Positions 11,301 to 20,708 of a stretch of 64,000 bases of DNA are shown in pieces. A model generated the notes under the pieces. That model made no database searches. It saw only the letters and a program-made list of their open reading frames with translations, and had not been told where the DNA came from. Every line of letters begins with the position of its first letter. Position 1 is the stretch's first letter. Source of the stretch: Austropuccinia psidii (lineage: Eukaryota; Basidiomycota; Pucciniomycetes; Pucciniales; Sphaerophragmiaceae). Both the position numbers and the translations under genes were made by a program. The stretch covers positions 5,984,206 through 6,048,205 of the forward strand of contig JALGQZ010000007.1 in NCBI GenBank assembly GCA_023105745.1, read 5' to 3'.

Positions 11301-12119
11301 GATCTTTCAACTGCCTTTCACCCTGAAACAGATGGACAGACAGAGAGGGTAAATCAGATACTAGAACAGCACCTTTGGATGTATGTCAGCTATCATCAAG
11401 ATGACTGGTACACCTGGTTCCCTCTGGCTGAATTTGCCTATAATAATGCAGAACATTCATCAACCAAGCAATCACCTTTTTTCACCATTTATGGAAGAAA
11501 TCCCAGCTTTGACTCAATCCATATTTCTCAAGACTCACCTGCTGGAAAGTTATCAACAAAACTCCAATAAGTACAGCAAGTTGTCAAAGAAGAATTAGAG
11601 TCAGAAATAAGGAGATTCAAGAAGTATGCAGATAGAAGTAGGGCAATTCCACCTTATTTCCAACCTGGGGACAAAGTATGGCTAGCTTCCAAGAGCATCA
11701 AGACAACAAGACCCACCAAGAAATTATCAGAAAGATGGTTGGGACCCTTTGAAGTTCTGAAGAAGATTGGCAGCCATGCATATCACCTCAAGTTGCCTCA
11801 GCAATGGAAGACAGTTCACCCTGTATTCCATGTGTCCTTATTAGAACCAGTCAAGCATTCAACTATCCCAAATTGTCATCAATTGCCACCACCACCAGTT
11901 TTAGTGGAAGAGCAAGAAGAATGGGAAGTGGCTCAGGTTCTGGACTCAAAACTCAAAAGAGGTAAATTATGGTATCTTGTAGAGTGGAAAGGATTCAGTG
12001 AAGACCCAGAAAGAACCACTTGGGAACCAGCTTCAAACCTTACCAACTCACCAGATCTTGTCAAGGATTTCCATTCATTGTATCCAGACAAGCCTGGTCC
12101 AAATACCTCAAGAGTTTGA
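8398..12119 (+). pseudogene. pol of element B, one frame with two nonsense codons
   Basis: Protease region: IDSSATNSF near 8545, where the Gly of D-[STC]-G-A is replaced by Ser. RT: LFVKKKDGGLCLCVDYRKLN and YLDDIMVFS (about 9737). RNase H continues to HQVLKQDG. Integrase has HDSPLAGH ... CQQC and the Asp, Asp, Glu in SMDFITQ, IVSDRG and DGQTERVN. A GPY/F-like module (LSERWLGPFEVLKK) and a chromodomain (EEWEVAQVLDSKL to RTTWEPASNL) follow. Nonsense codons: TAA 10302-10304 (GAA in A) and TAA 11568-11570 (TCA in A). There are no frameshifts. The natural end is TGA 12117-12119. With the altered protease and two stops this copy is inactive alone. Confidence 0.9.
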
Positions 12120-13898
12120 TTTATGGTGCTTGGTGGGGAGAAGAAGTTATGAAAGTAAGTTCCTCTCCTGGCATGCACCTTTAAGGGGGTATTCTACCCA
12201 TATGTTGTTGTAAGCATCACCTTGTCATTTCTTTGGACAGGTTCAGGAAGCATACAACATCAATACCCTCCGATTTGGACCTTCTCAAGATATGGCCCAA
12301 TGTTTTCTTTCTTTATTTTTACATTTCTTTCTTTATTATCATTTCATTTTATGCCAATCATCATAATTCAAGACACTCATTACTTCAAGTCATTTACGGC
12401 AAATCTTTTCAGAAGTCATTTATGGCAATTCTTTTCAGTTTTATGGTGCTTGGTGGGGAGTGGGGGTTATGAAAGTAAGTTCCATCTCCTGGTATGCATC
12501 CCTGAGGGTTCTACTTCTTGTAAAACATTACCTTGGCCACTCTGTGAGCATCAAAATGCTTGGTTTTCATTTTTTCAGACACTTATTGGCCAAAATCAAG
12601 CAACTCACCACAAGAAGGACCAACAATCAGGATTTTTCTTTATTTCTTTCTTTACTCTCTTTTTCTCTTATTTATTGTTATTTTTATTTCTTTTCTTTCT
12701 TTACTTGTATAATTTCTTTTTATTTCATTGGAAGCAGCAGCATCCCCTTCCAAATCACGTATTGGGAGGTTCCTTTATTATTTTAATCATTTTATTTTAT
12801 CTCATTTATTAGTTATTATAAGAGCATGAATAGGAGTCAAACCAACTGTAAACAGGAACAAGACACTGGATCTCACTCCACCCAAATCGTCAAGTGCACG
12901 TCAAATCAAAAGTTCGACCTCAAGGGAATTGGGCCACAAGTCAATCATGGCCCCCCCTCAAAACCTCTCAATGTCAAGGTCCAAGCCCCCTTTGGGGGCT
13001 GGAGTCAGCATGGGGGGCCTTCCCTGCAAGTTTGGGGGAGGCCAAGTTTTTGGTGGTCCTGGACCCCACCAATGGGTCCAGGCCATAAAGGTGAATTTCT
13101 GTTAATTTGGGCCAGTTTAGGTCCCATGACCCCCTTGGGTCCCCAGCAAATTTGGGCCCAGGGGGCTTCCAATAACCCCCACGGACCGCGGACCGCGGCA
13201 TACGGTCCATGGCCCACGGACCACGGACTGCAGACCGCGGACCGTAGGACCCCCAAACATCAAAAAGGCCAGTTATGGCCAAAAATCCTCAGACTTCAAG
13301 AAAAGGCCAAAAATGGCCATGAACCAAAATCACCTCAAAAACACCAAGGACCCAAGAAAAGGCCAGAATTGGCCATGAACCACATTTCACCCCAAAGACA
13401 CCAAGAATCCAAAAAAAGGCCAAAATGGCCATAAATTCAAGGATCCTCAAGATCCTCCATAGAGAAGGCACCAGCCCAAAATCAGTATAAAGGGCTGGTT
13501 GAGGCATTTTGAAGGCCATTGGGGACAAGACCCCTGAATTCTTGTCATCATCATTTTCTTTGATTGGGCTGGCCAGATGAGTACACTTCATATACTCATC
13601 TGGCACCATTTTTTGCGCACAAGAGCTCAGTGGCCATCATTTTGGGATACAGCCCAAGGCCACGCCCCAAGGATGTCAGTTGTTGAAATCAGAAGAAAGA
13701 ACAGTTTGAAGTGGGGTATTTACTCAAAGTTAAAAAAGGGAAAAATAAATTTAATTGACAGAGAAGAGATGGAGAAGGATTTCGAGATAATAGTCAAAAG
13801 AAAACTTTTCAAAGAATTGTGTGGGGTAGTGAAATGCCACTCAACAATGGCAGGGTATTATGGTGTTCAGGAGCCCACCAGTTTCAAGAGGGGGATAC
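12120..13898 (+). other. Long 3' untranslated region of element B
   Basis: Between pol and the PPT there is nearly 1.8 kb. It holds two copies of the block also found in A (12121-12232 and 12433-12550), a pyrimidine-rich AT stretch, a GC-rich section (about 12880-13450), and a Lys-rich open frame. In the GC-rich section CGGACCG/CCGCGG motifs cluster at 13183-13255, and a unit of about 57 bp containing AAAAGGCCA..ATGGCCAT recurs about three times at 13299-13445. No envelope-like protein is recognised. Confidence 0.6.
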
Positions 13899-13903
13899 TG
13901 TAA
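13577..13903 (+). CDS. Unrecognised Lys-rich open frame at the env position of element B
   Basis: The frame is 108 codons and ends a few bases inside the 3' LTR. The part from about 13673 (MSVVEIRRKNSLKWGIYS...) is purine-rich, unlike the GC-rich sequence before it, and reads as a basic, charged peptide (LIDREEMEKDFEIIVKRKLF). It has no signal peptide or membrane segment, so an envelope is unlikely. It could be a captured fragment or chance. Element A's matching region is not present for comparison. Confidence 0.2.
   Translation: MSTLHILIWHHFLRTRAQWPSFWDTAQGHAPRMSVVEIRRKNSLKWGIYSKLKKGKINLIDREEMEKDFEIIVKRKLFKELCGVVKCHSTMAGYYGVQEPTSFKRGIL
13884..13898 (+). other. Polypurine tract of element B
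   Basis: AAGAGGGGGATAC lies directly before the TG of the 3' LTR. It is the expected plus-strand primer. Element A has AAGGTAGGGGGGTAC in the same place (14802-14816). Confidence 0.75.
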
Positions 13904-14659
13904 CAACCACTCATCAGGGGTAAGGGTATTCATTCATACACCCACTCAAACACCCCAAATCAGCAGATCCAGCATTTGTATCAGCATTCAATTTCAGCAA
14001 TCTTCATTCTGAACATGCATACAGCTTGGTACCTCAATACAGCCTGTTAATACCTGTACAGGCTGGATTCACCCAATACAGTTTCAATACACCAACTTGA
14101 AACTGTATGATCACTCAAATACACCACACCTCTTGTACAGGTTCTGTACAGCCATACAGGAGCTGTATTGGCCAGACTCAATTCAATCATCAAATATTCT
14201 CATGAAAATTCTTCCTCTGGATCAGGGCTGGTGATTCTCACATATACCAGCCCCTCTTTCTCCCCCCTGGGGACTTTTCCCCAGTTAATTAATTTAGTTT
14301 ATTTATTATTTCATAATTATTCTTATCCTTATATTTGGGTATTATAATTATTTAATTCTAAGTTAGTCTTTTCACTTTCTCTCTTTGCCTGTACAGTATG
14401 AGCTGGGTGGCCATATCCTTATTAATCCTTCTCTTTCCATTCTGACAGGTTGAAACAGTGGACTTGGACTTGTTTGTGGTTGGCTCTTCTATTTCTTACT
14501 CTTATTTCTTTGTTGCTGCTTTCTTATATTTATTCTTTTAGTAATTCATCCTTAACACTCTTAAGTGTATCCCTTCTTATCATATCTTTGAGCCCTCCAT
14601 AAGTGAGTCCCAGTTTACTGAGTGCCAGGCCCTCTTCACTTTGAAGAGCCCCTGTGACA
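13899..14659 (+). repeat. 3' LTR of element B
   Basis: It is 761 bp, the same length as the 5' LTR, with the same termini. By eye about ten substitutions separate them, for example in CTTGGTA(T/C)CTC, GCCTGT(C/T)AATACC, CAGCC(G/A)TACAGG and GAG(T/C)TGGGTGG. Confidence 0.95.
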
Positions 14660-14664
14660 TCAAT
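14660..14664 (+). repeat. Probable target site duplication of element B, right copy
   Basis: TCAAT, against TCAAC at 5564-5568. One base differs. Confidence 0.6.
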
Positions 14665-14816
14665 CTCAATTCATATTCTAACAAGTTTATCAGTTCAATT
14701 TTTCTTTTCAAGATCCAATGCCTCTGGAATCCCTACGTCAAATCCGTCTCAATAGCCTCAACAGGCTTCTACCTTATCTTGGGCGCAGGAGCTCACCATT
14801 CAAGGTAGGGGGGTAC
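14665..14816 (+). other. 3' untranslated region of element A, second part, with polypurine tract
   Basis: This resumes A after the B insertion. It ends in AAGGTAGGGGGGTAC, a polypurine tract directly before the TG of the next LTR. A short open stretch (MPLESLRQIRLNSLNRLL, from about 14718) runs into the LTR; it is too short to judge. Confidence 0.65.
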
Positions 14817-16491
14817 TGTCACAACCACGAGTTTCACCCTCCTCCTTGATGGTTGCGGCAATCCAAACTGGGGCCAATTGGCCACTTCATATCATTTATG
14901 GCCCATTGGCCCCCTTTGGGTGTTCAATGGCTCTTACGCCACAACCCATCCCAATGGCGATTTATGGCCTCAGGCCATATCCTGCCATCATTGGCCCTCT
15001 TGGCCAATTCACACCTCACCAACCCCCAGGCCTTCATCATTGATTTTGGGCCTGGGGGGTCCTTTTTGTCTTCTAGGGGTCTCCAGGCCCTCTAGCCACC
15101 ACCATTGGATCCAGGCCCCCCTTTTCATTAGGGGGTCTTGGGCCTAAATGGCCTTTTTGGGCCATTTAGGCCCCCTACGGTCCGCGGTCCGCAGGCCTTT
15201 TAGGCCCCTTTTAGCCTAATCCAATGAGGTCAAAAGGGGCCAAAGGGGGGAATCACCTAGCCCTCAAGGCCATGTGGGTCCCAAACCACATTTGGGCCCA
15301 CCTGAGCCAAAATTGGCCACATTTCCCTTGGACCCAAAATTGGCCAAAAATGCCTTGGACACCTTCTTGGCCATAAATCACGTAGGACTCAATTTTGGCC
15401 ATGGACCACTATGGAGCAATATCTCCGTCATGGCCTCTGGAAGCCACCAGGGGCCACCAAATCAGTTCATCAAGCTTTTCCCTCAAATTAAGGGAAATTC
15501 TTCCATTCCTCCATGCACCCCCCACTCAAGGTTGCAGGAGTGGTGCATATATGGTGTTATATACCATTATGCACCATTTTTGCTCAGCAATTCAATGGTG
15601 ACGTTTTCAGGACTCAATTCCACCTTCTCAACTCAAGGCACCAAAACCCAACTCCCATTTTGAAGGAGGACTTTTGGACTCATCAGTTTGGTAATCCATG
15701 ACAGCAAGCAGAAGACCATTCAAGGACTCCAACCACCTGGCTATGCAGGAGTTGGGTTGGTACTCTCATTCAGGATTCTTCCAAGGTTCATTCTCAGAGG
15801 TATTACATCATTTCAATCAGTTGTCAAGCCATCAAGTATTTCAATACTCCTTGGACAACTCAATTGGTTCATACAGGCGGCAATCAATCAACCTGTATGT
15901 ACTTGGCCCAATTGGGCCAATTCATATTCCACTGTGGGAATTCAATCACACAATTCAATTTCAAGATGGCCAGAACTTTATTGGCCCAATTTGGACAATA
16001 CAGCCGGTGATCCACCTTCAGGAGCAATCTTTCAGTTTTTCACATATACTGGCCACCTTTCAGCACCTGGGGACTTTTTCCCCAGTTAATCAATATATTG
16101 GATTTATTTTTATCCTTATTTTCTTTTACATTATTCAAGTTAATACTGATAATCTTAAGTCAGTCATTAACACCCTTTCTCTTTTCTTTCTTTGCCTGTC
16201 AGTGGATATTGGTGGTCAAATCCTTTACTAATTCCATTGTTCTTTCTGGCAGGTTGAAACAGTGAATTGGGGATTCACTTGGTTGGCTTCTTGGCCTTTG
16301 GCTTCCTTTTATCTTTGGCCTCTGGCTTCATTCTTATTATTTCTTTGTTATCTCTGGCATATTTGTCCTATCTCTTATTTCTGTTTAAGAAATATATTCC
16401 GTAGTATTTCTTATCATCTTTGGAGCCCTCCAAGTGAGTTCTTTATTCCTGAGTGCCAGGCCCTCTTGCTTCCATAAGAGCCCCTGTGACA
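14817..16491 (+). repeat. 3' LTR of element A
   Basis: It is 1675 bp, begins TGTCACAACCACGAG and ends GAGCCCCTGTGACA. Its last 300 bp resemble B's LTR (CAGGTTGAAACAGTG; GAGTGCCAGGCCCTCTT; GAGCCCCTGTGACA). The first 650 bp are GC-rich and full of GGCC words, including ACGGTCCGCGGTCCGCAGG at 15178, recalling the 3' untranslated region of B. The core promoter arrangement is at 16043-16090. It is followed at 16492 by helicase exon sequence. Confidence 0.8.
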
Positions 16492-17380
16492 CCACCATGA
16501 AGAAAGAATATTCCACATTATATCAAGAATTACTATCATCCAAAAGCAAAGGACCAGGAGAATTTTTCAGAAATATTAATAAGCTGCGAATATGTTGTAA
16601 CCATCACATCATGCTGAACACAATTGCAGAGGCGGATTTGGAAGACCCCGAGGGCAGGAGCACTCAGGATAACTCCCCAAAAATCACACGAACTATTGTG
16701 GATGTGGAAACATGCATGATGAGTAGTAAAATTGCACACCTCCTACAAAGCTTAATGAAGAACAAAAAAACAAGGTGTGGTCCAACCAAATCGGTGGTTT
16801 ATACCCAATGGACCCAATTTCTAATTTGTGCGTTAATTCTAATATGCATCCATTACCAATTGAATCCATCTGACTTTTTTATATTGTAGAATTGGTATTG
16901 CACTTGCCCATAACTCTATTGTTTCAGCACGAATTGATGGAACAATTACAGCACGAGCACAGGAGAAGGCACTGGAGAATTTCTTCAATAATCCTGAAAG
17001 TGAAGTACTGATTGCATCCATTGCCGCAGCTGGAACTGGCCTCAATATAACTTGTGCTAATATGGTCTATTTAATGGTGAGGGGACCCCCAAAATTCTAC
17101 CCTGATTTGCGGCCCCTGACCTCCACATTTCCAGGAGGCCAATTGGAACCCAGCCATTGAGGCTCAGGCTGTTGATTGGCTCCATCGTATTGGCCAACAA
17201 CAACCTGTAAAGGTCATCCACTATATCACTCCTCATTCAGTTGAGGTCAACATGCGGAAGGTACCTTTCAAGCTCATCTTTGACCCTGATTGTATTGCTA
17301 TTCTAAAATCCTTCCTTATGGAAATGCCATATTCCAATCACCAATAGGTCGAAGAAAAGAAAAAATCATTAACTGCTTGA
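16492..17380 (+). pseudogene. SNF2/Rad5-type helicase, C-terminal part, disrupted by element A
   Basis: This is the second RecA lobe of a SNF2-family ATPase, a DNA translocase of chromatin or repair. Inferred exons: 16492-16831, 16890-17076, 17135-17260, 17348-17380. The introns of 58, 58 and 87 nt have GT-AG ends. Motifs: KEYSTLYQELL and KLRICCNHHIML before the lobe, KSVVYTQWTQFL, VLIASIAAAGTGLNIT (motif V), and QAVDWLHRIGQQQPVKV (motif VI with the Arg finger). The protein ends VEEKKKSLTA. The ATPase lobe with Walker A and DEAH must lie left of the window or be lost, because element A ends exactly in front of the first exon. No stop codons are seen in the remaining exons. Confidence 0.85.
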
Positions 17381-17901
17381 GCCTTACTGATATTATATAA
17401 TTTGTGTTTGACCAAGTTGATAACTCTTGTTCACCCTGGCATAGGTCCACAACTATGAACACCATGAGTTGGATTGAACTCCATCAATATTTCCTCCATG
17501 AAAATGAGCAATAGAGTCTTATTTCTAAGGGAGATGGTGATACATTCCAATTCATATTGTCTATATTATGTAATATTTAGCAAGTTGTTGCATCTTTAAC
17601 AAATAATAATCAGATTTTATTACACCTGCACAAATAATTCACAAAATTTTAATTTGTAACGGTGCTCTACATTTATATTACTAAGTTATTGCAGAGCATC
17701 ACCATTCGTCCTAATAACTGGTATGTCAAGTATTTTGAGGGCGCTAGTCTGCATCTTACTACAGCTTTTGAGCCAATCTTGATCAAATACCTGAAATGAT
17801 AAGCCTTCCGGAATATCACCATCATCTGTTGATTGTAATTCTGGAAATCTATCAATAGTTTTTTTACCCTTTTTTTTGATGTGAGTACAAAACTCTATGT
17901 C
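17381..17901. other. Convergent intergenic region
   Basis: This lies between the ends of the helicase and the minus-strand gene. No gene is recognised. It is AT-rich and presumably holds both 3' ends. Confidence 0.5.
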
Positions 17902-19747
17902 TCAATCCATTTTTAATACCAATTCATTAAATAACTGGGAGCGCCAGCATAATCCCACTTTGCGGTAAACTTGATGGCCATTTTCCAGTACCTCCTCAGT
18001 ATCTGAGCATACTCAAGGGTCATTGAATTGTGATGCTAGAATGGGAAATTTAGCGGTATCAAACCATTCACAACAGCGCTCACAGGTCTGCACATAAGCA
18101 AGTAGATCATCATCATTCTTTGCTCACAATAAAGAAGAGATACATTAACTAACCCTTTGACGAATATTTGCGAGCTTTTGATTCTCCTTCTTTTTAACCA
18201 AATACTCCCCATCCTTTTGAATAGACTTCCATTCTCTTCTCAAATAAGTGAAATATCGCTCCATTAAAGCCTCCATGACCCCATAGTTATTATGATCCTT
18301 GTTCCAACAGTAATGATGATACTTGGTTCTGACCAGTGCCAGATGGAATGTATGGTAAAACACCATAGACATCAGCTCATTGAACGGATGTTGCCATGAG
18401 CTCTCCCAGTCCCAAGTGAATCGCTTTAGTCCTAGCTTGTGGAGCTCATTTTCGCAGTAGCTTTGGAAACCCTGAGACTGAACCTGTGTTGATGGCTCAT
18501 TGACAACATCCTTGGGGACATATCCAAGATGACCAGCCACTTGAATTGCAATTTCACGCTCTTCTGTGCTTGGTGGTGCTGGTAGTGAGGAAAAATCCTT
18601 ATCCCTAACTTTGAGTAGGAACAGGCAATGGGCATGTACTGCTGATCTCATTCCATGGATATTCTCTGGAAGTTCTGCTTTCAGCCATTTTTTTTGCTCC
18701 TTCTGGCTCGCACATTTCGCCACATTGTGAGCTTTACAAGCCTGGTTCCTTTGCTGTCTGACCTTGGATTGCTCAAGCATACTCTGGGAAAGGGGCATTT
18801 GAGGATGGGTGAACTCACTATTTGACTGAGTGCCATGCTCCTGTGTTGTGAAATTGTCCATTCTTGGTTCATCATTTGTTTCCATTTGAGTCGGAGACAT
18901 TTTCTCATACTCATCATCAACCATTTTTTCTCTTGATGAACTGGCATGAGATGTTCTTGGTTTGGAGGCATATGGATGATGACGTCCAGTGACTTTCTCT
19001 TTATGGACCAGAGGTGAAGATGCATAAAGTTCATCACCTGCCATGCACATCCTCAGTTAACACATCAAGAAATTGATGAAGACTGGTCATACTCACAATC
19101 TTCAATTGGCTCCTGCGCTTGGACTGACCTGCCTTTAGGTGCCATATCTAACCCATGAAACAAAAATATCAAATTTTGAAAATGTTTATACTCCAAAATT
19201 CAAATGACTTACTTTGATGAAGCGTCAATCCTGGATTTCCCTCCGACAGACCACTCCAAGTTACATTCTCCAATGGTCTTTTTTGTCGCCCCCCATCCAT
19301 GCGCCTTTTATTGCCCACATGAACCTGAGATCCTGATGGAATATTGAGGGTTGGCTGTTTACTTTGGCCAAAGGGATCCTGGGATGCGACTGGATTCCAA
19401 CCGGGATTAAGGAGGAACTCATGTTTAAATTTTGATTGGGGATTAGCATTTGATGAGATTTGAGGTGTGCCTTCTGGCCCCTGAGACACATGCATTTGTG
19501 TATTAGTGGGATTCGGGGGAATTGGAGTGACGGAAATATTTGGGATCGACCAAGTGCTTGAAGTTGGAGCCTTTGGATTTCCCACATCAATGTTAAGACC
19601 TGATACATTCATTGAGGATGCGATAGGGGTTGTGAGAGGAATTTTGGGACTCAATGGTGACTTTGTTTGAACATATTCTATGCTAGATTCACTATCTGGG
19701 TCATGAACAGAACCTGAACAAGATTTATGTGACTTGGGAGATGACAT
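17902..19747 (-). pseudogene. Four-exon rust-type hypothetical protein, probably inactive by one in-frame stop
   Basis: The start is ATG at 19747 (MSSPKSHKSCSGS). Exons by splice sites and phase: 19747-19213 (Ser/Pro/Thr-rich), 19147-19097, 19037-18154, 18087-17902. Donors are GTAAGT, GTGAGT and GTTAGT; acceptors are TTAG, GCAG and TGCAG. Exon 3 holds the conserved core (RNQACKAHNVAKCASQKE; HKLGLKRFTWDWESSWQHPFN). Exon 4 reads TCERCCEWFDTAKFPILASQ, meets TGA at 18013-18015, and then stays in frame with the expected tail (CSDTEEVLENGHQVYRKVG) to TGA 17902-17904. From memory this family is multicopy in Puccinia-like rusts and its function is unknown. The gene is divergent from the Plavaka transposase. 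Confidence 0.65.
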
Positions 19748-20708
19748 AAGGGCCAAAAAAGTACACTAATATTTTTAACTATATAAAACACCTCAGTATT
19801 ATGATAAAATAGAGTGATATGAGATGAAATCTTTTCAAATTTAGAAGAGAGATATTCTATGAATATTTCTAAAAAGAGTCTTATTGGAAGTCTAATAAGC
19901 CTCCCGTTAGGAGAATCCTCCCTACCTCCTCTTGAGCTCCTCCGCTTTTGTTGGAAACCACCCTGCACGGCCTACCACCATATAATTTAATATTCCCTTG
20001 ATCTCAAAGGGGACCCATCATCCATAATTAATCATATTTGGTAACATTTCCGCCTCCCCATTGTCACATTTTGTGAATTATCCAAACTGCCAATAAATGC
20101 ATTGAAATTCCACAGCATCGTACATCTGTAAAGGGGTATATTCATGAAGGATTTACCCACAAAAGAGACATCACCTTTTCAAGAAAGGCGATACAATCCA
20201 AATCACATTCCAACCAATTAAAAGCCTGCTGCACTCAAACCAAATACCAAGACTTTAGCTGCACTCCAACCCCTTATGTAATAGAGCTATATTGTTAGGT
20301 CTGTAATAAGGTTTAAGCCATGTATGATGGCGTGCCAGCGTACATGGTTTGAATGTCAGTCCCCTCAAATCAATGTTGACACATCCCTATTGGAACACCC
20401 CTCAAGGGTCAAAACCACAGTATCGCCATGTTTAAATAAAATAGAATATGTATGAGCATTGAGCAGCATGGCATTTTACCCAATTAAACTCCTAACCAAT
20501 TCCGCCATCCAGATGAGACATGTTACACTCTATCAGCTGCAGCTCATGCACCATTACAAATGGGATAAAATTCTCATATGGCTCAAATCATCTCCCCCTT
20601 CATAAATAATCACTCCATTTTTTTTCCAATTAATAACACTCCTAAACACTTTCACATCAGCCATAGATATTTATACACAAACCAACTGTACTCCCAATTT
20701 CTGCAACA
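19748..20708. promoter_or_regulatory. Spacer between two divergent genes, presumed bidirectional promoter
   Basis: This 961-bp region lies between the minus-strand gene and the transposase. No coding sequence is recognised. Promoter function is inferred only from the divergent layout. Confidence 0.35.

Larger units (their letters stand above)
5569..14659 (+). mobile_element. Ty3/gypsy chromovirus element B, full length, nested in element A
   Basis: The element is 9091 bp, with two 761-bp LTRs that begin TGTAACAACC and end CCTGTGACA. By eye the LTRs differ at about ten positions, mostly transitions, so the insertion is fairly recent. It contains a self-complementary primer site, gag, a -1 slippery site, pol in a single frame with two nonsense codons, a long 3' untranslated region and a polypurine tract. 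It lies in the same orientation as A and interrupts A's 3' untranslated region. It is closely related to A in protein but has a quite different LTR length (761 versus 1675 bp). Confidence 0.92.
1..16491 (+). mobile_element. Ty3/gypsy chromovirus element A, 5' truncated by the window, split by element B
   Basis: The order gag, protease, reverse transcriptase, RNase H, integrase, chromodomain is that of a Ty3/gypsy chromovirus. The 5' LTR and the start of gag lie left of the window. The coding part ends near 4989. The 3' untranslated region is interrupted at 5569-14659 by element B and resumes at 14665, followed by a polypurine tract and the 3' LTR at 14817-16491. The nesting is inferred because pol of A has no LTR directly behind it, and because the piece after B ends in a PPT and an LTR whose ends (TGTCACAACC and CCTGTGACA) resemble B's. 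The stops and frameshifts in pol make A non-autonomous. Confidence 0.85.

Noticed and set aside
12826..13434. Open frame of about 200 codons on the plus strand in the GC-rich part of element B
   Set aside because: Pro/Gly/Trp-rich translation of GGCC-type repeats. Frames on both strands are open for the same compositional reason. Not supported as a gene.
15698..16231. Open frame of 177 codons inside the 3' LTR of element A
   Set aside because: It lies in LTR sequence, crosses the predicted promoter and hairpin, and shows no domain.
14817..16491. Reading 14817-16491 as a solo LTR unrelated to element A
   Set aside because: A polypurine tract precedes it, and the flank before B plus the piece after B fit one continuous 3' untranslated region, so it is better explained as A's own 3' LTR.
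18118..18153. 36-nt intron in the minus-strand rust-type gene (acceptor GCAAAG)
   Set aside because: Too short for a usual fungal intron. The acceptor at TGCAG (intron 18153-18088, 66 nt) keeps the same frame and is more plausible.
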